From NCBI RefSeq assembly GCF_004364325.1, contig NZ_SOCP01000025.1, positions 107,505 through 171,504 of the forward strand: a DNA stretch of 64,000 bases, written 5' to 3'. The position numbers and the translations under genes are program-made. The stretch is from Actinophytocola oryzae. Its GTDB lineage: Bacteria > Actinomycetota > Actinomycetes > Mycobacteriales > Pseudonocardiaceae. Below are positions 33,721 through 41,871 of this stretch, piece after piece; the first letter of the stretch is position 1, and the number at the start of each line of letters is the position of its first letter. Under the pieces are notes generated by a model. It searched no databases and was not told the DNA's origin. It worked only from the letters and a program-made list of their open reading frames with translations.

Positions 33721-34794
33721 CTAGTCCTGGGGCAGTGTCATGGTGACCTTCGCCTCACCGCTCGCCGTGAACGGGAAGGCGAGGCCGCCGAAGTCGCAGC
33801 TGAGCTCCGTGGTCTTCATGGTCAGCGTGGCATCGGTCAGGTCGGCGGGCACCTCGAAGGCGAGCCGCTGGTCGGAGGCCAACGCCTCCACCTTGGACTG
33901 CCGGTCGACCGCCGGGTAGTCCTGTATCCCGTTGTTCAGGGTGAACGCGGTGAAGGGCGGCACGCACGCACTGGCCTCCGAGAGGTAGTCGAGCGACCCC
34001 TCGGAACCCGGCTCGTAGTCGATCACCAGCCAGGCCTTCTCCTTGTCGGCGGGCACGTCGCCCAGCTCGGGACCGAAGTAGGTCAGCTCGGCCCTCGTGA
34101 CCCCGACGACGTACGCACCGGGCTTTCCGTCCTCGTCCGCCAGGGGGAGCTTGGCGGGGGTGAGGTTCTCGACGTAGACGAACGGCGCGTCGTCGGACCG
34201 GTAGAGGATGTCGGGCTGCTCGCCGGTGCGCTTGCCGTCGAGGAGGTCGAACTGCTGGGCGAAGTCGGCGTACTTGAGTTCCAGTTGGACCTCGCGGCGG
34301 TCCTTGGGCACGCCGACCAGGTACTGGAGGGTCCGGTCGTCGCCGGGTCCGCCGAGGGAGTACTCGAACTCGGGGAGGCTGCGCTGCCTGCCGTCGACGG
34401 AGACGGTCGCCTTGACCTTCTCGGCGGCGTCGTCGACGAACGTGGCCACCCGCAGCCGGAAGGCGAGGAGGGTGGAGTCCTCCTGGGCGCCGTAGTCGGT
34501 GCCGGCACCGCCGTCCACGACGTCCGCGGTGCCGAAGTCCACGACGTCGACATCGACGCCGTAGTTGCGCAGCCGCCCGTCGTCCGGCGAGCCGAGGCGG
34601 ATGCCGTCGAGCTCGTCGACCTTGACCACCTCACCGTCGGCCAGCCGCTCGCCGTGGAAAGGCGCTCGGCTGGTGCTGGTCTTGGTGGTTTTGCCCCTGG
34701 GCTCCCGCGCCGATACCGGCGTGCCCTCGGTGCCACTGGCGCAGCCCGTCACGAGTGACCCGACCGTCGCCATCAGTAGGAGTGCCCTGCGCAT
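33721..34794 (-). CDS. Secreted lipoprotein of unknown function
   Basis: A 357-residue protein with a lipoprotein signal: MRRALLLMATVGSLVTGC, lipobox Cys at residue 18. The mature part is rich in Asp, Val and Glu with two beta-rich halves and no known catalytic motif. It is anchored to the outer face of the cytoplasmic membrane. The ATG at 34794 gives a clean signal peptide. The frame is open upstream but would be longer than any lipoprotein leader. The divergent kinase gene begins 80 bp away, so they may share a promoter region. Confidence 0.78.
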   Translation of the reverse strand: MRRALLLMATVGSLVTGCASGTEGTPVSAREPRGKTTKTSTSRAPFHGERLADGEVVKVDELDGIRLGSPDDGRLRNYGVDVDVVDFGTADVVDGGAGTDYGAQEDSTLLAFRLRVATFVDDAAEKVKATVSVDGRQRSLPEFEYSLGGPGDDRTLQYLVGVPKDRREVQLELKYADFAQQFDLLDGKRTGEQPDILYRSDDAPFVYVENLTPAKLPLADEDGKPGAYVVGVTRAELTYFGPELGDVPADKEKAWLVIDYEPGSEGSLDYLSEASACVPPFTAFTLNNGIQDYPAVDRQSKVEALASDQRLAFEVPADLTDATLTMKTTELSCDFGGLAFPFTASGEAKVTMTLPQD

Positions 34795-34874
34795 CGTCCC
34801 CCCATCGTTCACCGTCCGACGCAGTTCGCCGACGTACGGTTGCGTCATCGTGCCAGTTAGTAGCCTCTGGTCCC

Positions 34875-36521
34875 GTGGATGATCTGGACCGCTGGACACG
34901 GGTGCTGCCTCTCGGCTCGGGTGCCTACGGGGAGGTGCACCTGGCGTGGGACAGGCAGGTGGACCGCTGGGTGGCCCTGAAGCGCTTCACGGGCCAGGAC
35001 GAGCTCGGTCTGCTGCGCATGGTGATCGAGTCCCGCATCCGCGTGTCGCACCCGCACCTGGTGCGCACGCTGGCGTTCCACCTCGTCGACGACCGGGCGT
35101 GGCTGGTGACGGAACTGGCCAGGGGCGGTTCGCTCCGCGGGCTGATGACCCGCACGGGCGCGCTCCCGTGGGGCTGGGTGGCGGAGGCGGTGGACCAGGT
35201 CCTGGCCGCGCTGACCGCACTGCACGCGACGGGGGTGGTCCACCGGGACCTGAAGCCCGCGAACCTGCTGCTGCGCTCGTACGGCGCGACGAGCCCGCAC
35301 CTGCTGGTGGGTGACTTCGGCATCGCCATGTGGCGCACGGTGTCCATGACGGGCGTCGGCGCGGCGATAGGCACGCCGGGCTACCTGGCGCCCGAGTACC
35401 TGGACGGCGGCCAACCGTCCCCGGCGACGGACCTGTTCGCGGTCGGCGTGCTGGCAGCCGAACTGCTGGCGGGCAGGCGCCTGGTCCACCACAGCAACGC
35501 GTCCCCGACGATGCCGTCGTCCTGGGGGGAGGTGCTCCCCATCCCGCCAGGCGTCCCACCCGCCGTGGCGACGGTCCTGCAGCGCATGGCGTCCCCGGAC
35601 CCGACCCGCCGCTACCGGGACTGCGCCCAGGCTCGGGAGGCCCTCCTGGCGGTGGCACCCCGCCACCTCCGAGGCGACCTGACGACCGTCGAGGCCCCGG
35701 ACCTCCTGGCGGCCGTACCACCGGGCTGGACCCCGGACGGCCCGGAACAACCCACGGCGACCCTTCGACGCCAGGACCCGGTGCCGACCGAGCCGGCCTC
35801 CGTCCCCGACCTGGTGGGGCTCCCCATCGACGGCGGCCCCACAGGCCTGGTGCCGGAGAACCAGGCGACAGCCGCCTCTCCCGTACCCACCTCGCCCGGC
35901 GACGAGCAAACCGACTCGGCCACCGCCCCTGACACCACCTCCACGGGCCTCGACTCTCCTGACACTCCTCCAGGCGAGTCCCCCGCCGACGTCTCCGCCA
36001 CGCCCGACACCCCGCCAGAGGACCCGACCGCCCAACTGCGTGGCCACGCGTCCCCCGGCGGCCCGGCCAGCCCGCCCCAGGGCTCGTCAACCAGAGCCAT
36101 GCCTCGCCGCAGGATCAGACAGGCCGTCGTCCTGGTGGTCCTGGTCCTCCTGGCCGCGGCAGCGGGCATCCTCTGGTGGGCCGCCACCCACCACACCGTC
36201 GACGGTCACCCCACCGCGCGCACGGGAGCCGGCCGGCCTGAACAGTCGGCCGGCCGGTGGGTCCCCACGGTCATCGCGCCGTGCAACGCCGTCGACATCG
36301 CCGCCACACGCACCGGCGAGAACGGCCGGGAACGCTGCCAACGCACCCCGACCCCGGACCAACCCCAGCACTGGGTCGAGGAACCCTCCGGCGGCTTCCC
36401 CACCTCCGACCCCGGCGGCCCCTTCCCCGGTGAGCACTGCGGCAACGACGGCGACCGCCGCTACTCCCCCGTCGGCGACCACCTCGAATGCCAGGCCGAC
36501 ACCTGGCACCCCATGACCTAG
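34875..36521 (+). CDS. Membrane Ser/Thr protein kinase
   Basis: A 548-residue Hanks-type kinase. The catalytic domain (about residues 1-280) has GSGAYGEV (14-21), Lys36 in VALKRF, HRDLKPAN with catalytic Asp125, DFGIA (147-151) and APEY (182-185). A Pro/Thr/Ser/Asp-rich linker of about 130 residues leads to one membrane helix (about 413-437) and a short external domain with three or four Cys. The GTG at 34875 starts directly before the kinase domain. An earlier in-frame start is unlikely. It ends in a palindromic CTAG shared with the convergent subtilase stop. Its extracellular signal is unknown. Confidence 0.93.
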   Translation: MDDLDRWTRVLPLGSGAYGEVHLAWDRQVDRWVALKRFTGQDELGLLRMVIESRIRVSHPHLVRTLAFHLVDDRAWLVTELARGGSLRGLMTRTGALPWGWVAEAVDQVLAALTALHATGVVHRDLKPANLLLRSYGATSPHLLVGDFGIAMWRTVSMTGVGAAIGTPGYLAPEYLDGGQPSPATDLFAVGVLAAELLAGRRLVHHSNASPTMPSSWGEVLPIPPGVPPAVATVLQRMASPDPTRRYRDCAQAREALLAVAPRHLRGDLTTVEAPDLLAAVPPGWTPDGPEQPTATLRRQDPVPTEPASVPDLVGLPIDGGPTGLVPENQATAASPVPTSPGDEQTDSATAPDTTSTGLDSPDTPPGESPADVSATPDTPPEDPTAQLRGHASPGGPASPPQGSSTRAMPRRRIRQAVVLVVLVLLAAAAGILWWAATHHTVDGHPTARTGAGRPEQSAGRWVPTVIAPCNAVDIAATRTGENGRERCQRTPTPDQPQHWVEEPSGGFPTSDPGGPFPGEHCGNDGDRRYSPVGDHLECQADTWHPMT

Positions 36522-37627
36522 CCGACGAACAACAACCGGTTCGCCGTCCCCGCAGGCACGTTGCACAGCCGGTCCCGGGTCGACGCGGCGACCAGAGCCG
36601 CCGAGACCTCGGCGGCGGACGCCGTCGGGTGGTCCTCCAGGTAGATCCCCGCCGCGCCCGCGACATGCGGCGCCGAGAACGACGACCCCGAGAACGTCGC
36701 GAAAGCCGTGTCGGTCGTGGAGACAGGCCCCACGATGTTCACCCCCGGTGCGAACATGTCCACGACCGAGCCCCGGTTGGTGTTCGACGGCAGGCAGTCC
36801 CGCGAGTCGCTCGCCCCGATCGTCAGCGCCTCCACCACCCGCGCGGGTGAGAAGTTCCCCGCGTCCGTCCCCGAGCCGCCCGCCGCCACCGCGTAGGTCA
36901 CCCCGGAGGCGATCGAGTTGCGGACCGCCTCGTCCAGCGCGGTGTTCGGCGACCCGCCGAGGCTCAGGTTCGCCACCGAGGGCCCCGCCGCGTTCGCGGT
37001 CACCCAGTCGATGCCGGCGATCACGTCCGCGATCGTGCCAGCACCGTTGTCCCCCAACACCTTCACCGGCACTATGCCGATCCGCTTCGCCACCCCGAAC
37101 CGCGTGCCGCCGATGATGCCCGCCACGAACGTGCCGTGCCCGTTGCCGTCCGACGCGTCGGTGTCGTCGTCCACGAAGTCGTGGCCGGGCAGCACGCGTC
37201 CGCCGAAGTCCTGGTGTGTCGGCCGCACGCCGGTGTCGATCACGTACGCGGTCACGTCCGGGGCCTCGTTGGGGTACCGGTAGACCGCGTCCAGCGGCAG
37301 GTCATGCTGGTCGATCCGGTCCAGCCCCCACGACGGCGGGTTGGGCTGCTCACCCAACGCGTGCACCGGCGTGTCCGGCACGACCATGTCCACTCCGGAC
37401 TCGCCGGCGAGCGTCTCGGCCTCCTTCTCGCTCAACCGCACCGAGAACCCGTGCAGCGCCGCCGTGTAGACGTGCTCGACGGACTCGAACCGGTGTGTGT
37501 AGGCACCCACATCGCCGTTCAGCACCACGATGTAGGCACGTTCGACCGCCGCCTCGGCAGGCGCCGCCCACAGCGCCGTCACCAGGCACGCGACGCCGAC
37601 CCTCGCAATCAGCTTTCGCAGGTTCAT
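36518..37627 (-). CDS. Secreted S8 subtilase with Gly at the oxyanion position
   Basis: A 369-residue secreted protease. A signal peptide (1-26, cleaved near AEA|AVE) precedes an I9-type propeptide. The subtilisin domain has catalytic Asp131 (IDTGV), His164 (GNGHGTFVAG) and Ser316 (GSSFSAPHVAG). The oxyanion Asn of the AAGN motif is Gly251 here (VAAGGSGTDAGNFSPA). Activity would then depend on backbone amides only, or the protein could be an inactive or self-limiting relative. The stop codon overlaps that of the convergent kinase in a single CTAG. Confidence 0.9.
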   Translation of the reverse strand: MNLRKLIARVGVACLVTALWAAPAEAAVERAYIVVLNGDVGAYTHRFESVEHVYTAALHGFSVRLSEKEAETLAGESGVDMVVPDTPVHALGEQPNPPSWGLDRIDQHDLPLDAVYRYPNEAPDVTAYVIDTGVRPTHQDFGGRVLPGHDFVDDDTDASDGNGHGTFVAGIIGGTRFGVAKRIGIVPVKVLGDNGAGTIADVIAGIDWVTANAAGPSVANLSLGGSPNTALDEAVRNSIASGVTYAVAAGGSGTDAGNFSPARVVEALTIGASDSRDCLPSNTNRGSVVDMFAPGVNIVGPVSTTDTAFATFSGSSFSAPHVAGAAGIYLEDHPTASAAEVSAALVAASTRDRLCNVPAGTANRLLFVG

Positions 37628-37802
37628 GTCCAACGTCGTTACGCGTCCACGCAGAAGTGAGCAAGGTTCACCATTTGCCAACCGTGACGGTAGGGAAAAC
37701 CCCACCACCCGTCCGGGGGAGCGCACCCGTGTGCCGGCACACCCGCCCCGAGATCATAAACCCGTTGTCCCCCAAGGGGATTGAGCTGGGAAAGGAAAGC
37801 AT

Positions 37803-40010
37803 GTGCGCAGGCAACCAGTAACGGTGCGCGTCGCCAGGTGGAGTGCGACGCACCCATGGCGAGCGATCGGCTTATGGGTCGTGTTCGTCGCGGTGTGCTT
37901 CGCGGCGGGTGGGTGGGCGGGGACCAGGACCGCGACGGACTCCGACCTCGCCATCGGCGAGGCCGGCCGGGCCACGACGATCGTGGCCGACGGGAACTTC
38001 GACGAGCACGTCAGGGAGAACGTGCTCATCACGGCCAGGAGCGGCAGGCTCGACCAGGCCGAGGCGCAGGCGGCCGCGGCGGACGCCGCCAGGCGAATGG
38101 GGGCGCTGGAAGAAGAGGTACTGGAGGTCGGGAAACCCGTTCCGTCGCTGAAGGGTGACGCGCTGCTCGTGCCCGTCACCATGGCCGGTGACGAGGAACA
38201 GGCAGGCGAGAACGTCCAGAAGGTCCTCGACACGACCGCCGCCGTGCAGAGGGACCACCCCGAGGTCCGCGTCGAGCAGGTCGGCGGCCGTTCGATCGGC
38301 AAGGGCATCAACGACCAGGTCTCCAAGGACCTGTCCAAGGCCGAGTTCATCAGCCTGCCGGTCACGCTGATCATCATGCTCATCGCGTTCGGCGCGATCA
38401 TCGCGGCGGGCGTCCCGGTACTGCTCGCGATGTCGGCGGTCGGCGCGGCGTTCGGACTTTCCGCGCTCGCGTCACACCTCGTGCCCGCGGTCGAGTCGGT
38501 CAACAGCGTGATCCTGTTGATGGGCATGGCGGTCGGCGTCGACTACTCGCTCTTCTACCTGAAACGCGAACGCGAGGAACGGCAGAACGGCGCGTCGCAC
38601 ACCCGTGCCGTGGAGATCGCGGCCGCCACGTCGGGTCACTCGGTCGTCGTCTCCGGCGGCGCGGTGATCGTCTCGATGGCCGGCCTGTACCTCGCGAACG
38701 ACGCGGTGTTCGCCTCGCTCGCGACCGGCTCGGTGATCGTGGTCGCGGTGGCGGTGCTCGGTTCGCTGACCGTGCTGCCCGCACTGCTCGCCAAGCTAGG
38801 CAAGCGGGTCGACCGGCCGCGCGTGCCGGTGCTGTGGCGGCTCACCAACCGCACCGGACCGCCGAGGGTGTGGCCGAAGCTGCTGCGTCCCGCACTGCGC
38901 TACCCGCTCGTCACGTTCCTCCTCTCCGTTCTCGCACTCGGTGCGCTCGCGCTGCCCGCGCTGGACATGAAGCTGAAGTCGAGCGACGCGGCGGACCTGC
39001 CGCGCAGCATCCCCGTCGTCCAGGCCTACGACCGGCTCGCCGCCGCGTATCCCAGCGAGGGCACGACGCACGTGATCGCGGTGCGTGCCCAGCCGAGCCA
39101 GGCCGGTGACGTGCGTGCGGAGCTGACCGAGCTGTCGAACCGCACACAGGACGACCCGCTGTTCGCGAAGGTCACGGCACCGGTGATCAAGGTGTCGAAC
39201 GACCAGCGCATCACGACCCTCCAGCTCCCGACTCCGCACGCCCCCGGCACCGAGGACGCGGAACGGTCGCTGACGGAACTGCGCGGGACGCTCGTGCCCG
39301 CGACGATCGGCACGGTGCGTGGCGCGGAGTACGCGGTCGGTGGCGACATCGCCGGAAGCGCGGACTACAGCCAGAACCTGGCGGACCGGATGCCGATCGT
39401 GATCGGTTTCGTGCTGCTGCTGACTTTCCTCATCATGGCGGTCACCTTCCGGTCACTTGTCGTGGCGGCCACCGCGATGCTGCTGAACTCGCTCTCCGCC
39501 GCGGCCGCGTTCGGCACGCTCGCACTCGTGTTCCAGCACACCTGGGCCGAGGGCATACTCGACTTCCACTCGAACGGCTCGCTCGTCGCCTGGATCCCGC
39601 TGTTCCTCTTCGCCGTCCTGTTCGGACTGTCGATGGACTACCACGTGTTCGTGGTGAGCCGAGTCCGCGAGGCGGTGCGGGGCGGGATGCCCACGAGGGA
39701 GGCTGTCGCGCACGGCATCAGCCGATCGGCCGGTGTGGTCACGTCGGCGGCCCTGCTGATGGTGTCGGTGTTCGCGATCTTCGCGACGCTCTCGATGACC
39801 GAGATGAAGCAGATGGGCGTCGGTCTCGCGGTCGCCGTGTTCATCGACGCGATGGTCATCCGGGTGCTCGTGCTGCCCTCGGCGATGGCGCTGCTCGGGA
39901 AGGCGAACTGGTGGCCGGGACGAATCATTCGTGACAAAGAGTCATCACGACCCTCATTTGATGATCACCCGACCGAGCATTTACCAGCAGTGGTAATGCC
40001 TGGTCGCTGA
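37803..40010 (+). CDS. MMPL family membrane transporter
   Basis: A 735-residue RND/MMPL protein with twelve predicted membrane helices in two halves and two large external loops. The N-terminus (VARWSATHPWRAIGLWVVFVAV), the conserved helix VGVDYSLFYLKRER, and the second-half counterpart GLSMDYHVFVVSRVREA match the family. Family members export lipids, siderophores or drugs. The substrate here is unknown. The GTG at 37803 is preceded by a GGGAAAGGAAAGC ribosome binding site. An ATG at 37801 is out of frame. A strong 16-bp hairpin at 40021-40062 follows. Confidence 0.9.
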   Translation: MRRQPVTVRVARWSATHPWRAIGLWVVFVAVCFAAGGWAGTRTATDSDLAIGEAGRATTIVADGNFDEHVRENVLITARSGRLDQAEAQAAAADAARRMGALEEEVLEVGKPVPSLKGDALLVPVTMAGDEEQAGENVQKVLDTTAAVQRDHPEVRVEQVGGRSIGKGINDQVSKDLSKAEFISLPVTLIIMLIAFGAIIAAGVPVLLAMSAVGAAFGLSALASHLVPAVESVNSVILLMGMAVGVDYSLFYLKREREERQNGASHTRAVEIAAATSGHSVVVSGGAVIVSMAGLYLANDAVFASLATGSVIVVAVAVLGSLTVLPALLAKLGKRVDRPRVPVLWRLTNRTGPPRVWPKLLRPALRYPLVTFLLSVLALGALALPALDMKLKSSDAADLPRSIPVVQAYDRLAAAYPSEGTTHVIAVRAQPSQAGDVRAELTELSNRTQDDPLFAKVTAPVIKVSNDQRITTLQLPTPHAPGTEDAERSLTELRGTLVPATIGTVRGAEYAVGGDIAGSADYSQNLADRMPIVIGFVLLLTFLIMAVTFRSLVVAATAMLLNSLSAAAAFGTLALVFQHTWAEGILDFHSNGSLVAWIPLFLFAVLFGLSMDYHVFVVSRVREAVRGGMPTREAVAHGISRSAGVVTSAALLMVSVFAIFATLSMTEMKQMGVGLAVAVFIDAMVIRVLVLPSAMALLGKANWWPGRIIRDKESSRPSFDDHPTEHLPAVVMPGR

Positions 40011-40020
40011 TTAACCGGAA

Positions 40021-40062
40021 CGAACGCCGCCTCGCCGCTCTACCTAGGTGAGGCGGTGTTCG
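40021..40062 (+). terminator. Hairpin terminator after the MMPL gene
   Basis: CGAACGCCGCCTCGCC pairs with GGTGAGGCGGTGTTCG, a 16-bp stem with two G-U pairs and a ten-base loop. It starts 10 bases after the MMPL stop. A TAAAGT box at 40109-40114, nine bases before the next ATG, lies just downstream. Confidence 0.65.
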
Positions 40063-40122
40063 GCCGCTTATCACCCGCCTGCCGGAGTGACCTGACTGGG
40101 TGACCATCTAAAGTGTGGCACC

Positions 40123-41808
40123 ATGCCCGATGGCGAGTCCGCGGATCCCCGCGTTCCACGATTTGACACTGTTCTGCGCGGCTACAACCCCCGGCAGGTC
40201 AACGAGCGCGTCACGCGCCTGTCGTTCGACCTGAGCCACGCGGCGAAGAGCCGCGACGAGGCGGTCGCGAAGGTAGCCGAGCTGACGAAGGCGCTCGGCA
40301 GCTCCCAGCAGCAGCTGCAGGACTCGAAGGAGCAGCTGCACCGGATCACCGTGAACCCGACCTCGACAGAGGCGATGTCGGAGCGACAGCGGTTGATGTG
40401 GCAGCTCGCCGAGGAAGAAATCGCCGAGTTCAAGCGCAACGCCGACGAGTACGACCGCTCGACGAGAGCCGACGCGGACGAGTACTCGCACTCGACGAGA
40501 GCGAAGGCGGACACGCACGCCTCGGGCACCAGAGAAGAAGCGGACAACTACGCCGCGCAGACACGGCGTGAGGCCGACCAGCACGCGGCGGAGATCCGCA
40601 AGAAGGCGGACGAGTACACGACCAGGACCAAGAAGGCGGCCGACGACTACGCCGCCGGGGTCAAGGCCGAGGCTCAGGCGTACGCGAAGGACCAGAAGGC
40701 CAAGCAGGACGCCATCACGGCCCAGCTGACCGAGCGCCGCAAGACGCTCGAGGCCGAGTACGCGAAGAACCACGCCACGCTCGAGAACGAGTACGAGCAG
40801 CTACGGGCCCGCAACGCGACCGAGCACGAGCACCTCATGGCCGAGGCACGCACGGAGATCGAGCGTGCGACCAAGGCCAACGAGACCCGCATCGCGCAGC
40901 TGGACGGCGAGGCGAAGCAGCGCCGCGACGCCCGCGACGCCGAGGCGCTCAAGCAGCGTGAGCTGATGGACTCGAAGGCCGCGGAGAAGCGCGCGTCGCT
41001 CGAGCAGGAGACCGAGAACGCCCTCAACCAGCGCAGGGCCGAGCTGGAACGCGAGCTGAACGAGCGTGCCGCGGTGGCCAAGGACCGCGCGGCCAAGATC
41101 GTCGGCGACGCGGAGCGCGGGGCGGCGAAGGTCCGCGAGACGGTGAGTGCCGAACGCGCCGACTCCGAGCAGCAGATCGCCCAGCGGGAGGCCGCGGCCA
41201 AGGCCCGGGCCGCCAAGATCGTCGGCGAGGCCGAGGTCGAGGCCGGCCGCGTCCGCGAGGTCGTGGCCACGGAGCAGACGGAGGCGGAGAAGCAGATCTC
41301 CGCACGTCAGCAGGCCGCGCAGCAGCAGGCGGCGAAGATCGTCGACGAGGCCAAGAAGCGCACCGACGAGGCCGAGCGCGCCCTGGCGGAGAAGAAGCGC
41401 TCGGTGGAGCAGAACCTGGCCGAGCTGGAGGCGATGGCCCAGCAGCAGGCGGACAAGACGGTCGCCGACGCCGACGCCCGCAGCCAGGCGTCGGACAAGG
41501 CACTCGCCGCCAAGCAGACGCAGGTCGAGCGCGAGCTGAACGAGCAGCAGGCCAACGCGAAGATCCGCGCGGCCAAGATCGTCGAGGACGCGGAACAACG
41601 CCTCGCCGAGGCCGCCGACCGCATCCGCCAGGCCGATGAGTTCGAACGCCGCGTCTCGGAGAACGTGAACACGACGTACGGCATCCTCGAGGACGCGAAG
41701 CGTCACTTCGCCGCCGTCCACAAGGCGAGTGCGGCCCAGTCCGGCCCCGCCCAACCCCGGGGGACTCAGCCCCAGCCGGTCAAGACCCCGGTCAACGGCG
41801 CCAAGTAG
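40123..41808 (+). CDS. DivIVA/FilP-like long coiled-coil protein
   Basis: A 561-residue protein. Residues 8-32 (FDTVLRGYNPRQVNERV) match the membrane-binding N-terminal domain of DivIVA. The remainder is an uninterrupted Ala/Glu/Lys/Arg coiled coil of more than 400 residues with phase shifts and recurring KIV(G/E/D) segments, followed by a short Pro-rich tail. Scy and FilP in streptomycetes, and DivIVA in all actinomycetes, organise tip growth in this way. The function is inferred from architecture. No ribosome binding site is visible before the ATG. A TAAAGT box nine bases upstream suggests a nearly leaderless transcript. Confidence 0.82.
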   Translation: MPDGESADPRVPRFDTVLRGYNPRQVNERVTRLSFDLSHAAKSRDEAVAKVAELTKALGSSQQQLQDSKEQLHRITVNPTSTEAMSERQRLMWQLAEEEIAEFKRNADEYDRSTRADADEYSHSTRAKADTHASGTREEADNYAAQTRREADQHAAEIRKKADEYTTRTKKAADDYAAGVKAEAQAYAKDQKAKQDAITAQLTERRKTLEAEYAKNHATLENEYEQLRARNATEHEHLMAEARTEIERATKANETRIAQLDGEAKQRRDARDAEALKQRELMDSKAAEKRASLEQETENALNQRRAELERELNERAAVAKDRAAKIVGDAERGAAKVRETVSAERADSEQQIAQREAAAKARAAKIVGEAEVEAGRVREVVATEQTEAEKQISARQQAAQQQAAKIVDEAKKRTDEAERALAEKKRSVEQNLAELEAMAQQQADKTVADADARSQASDKALAAKQTQVERELNEQQANAKIRAAKIVEDAEQRLAEAADRIRQADEFERRVSENVNTTYGILEDAKRHFAAVHKASAAQSGPAQPRGTQPQPVKTPVNGAK

Positions 41809-41818
41809 CGGAACGAGG

Positions 41819-41859
41819 AAAGCCCCCGGTCGTCCCTTTTGGGACCTACCGGGGGCTTT
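41819..41859. terminator. Bidirectional terminator
   Basis: AAAGCCCCCGGT (41819-41830) pairs perfectly with ACCGGGGGCTTT (41848-41859), and the loop contains a second stem, GTCCC/GGGAC. T-rich ends on both strands make it work in both directions between the convergent coiled-coil gene and recG. It is the clearest intrinsic terminator in the window. Confidence 0.92.
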
Positions 41860-41871
41860 TCGCTTTTCCGG

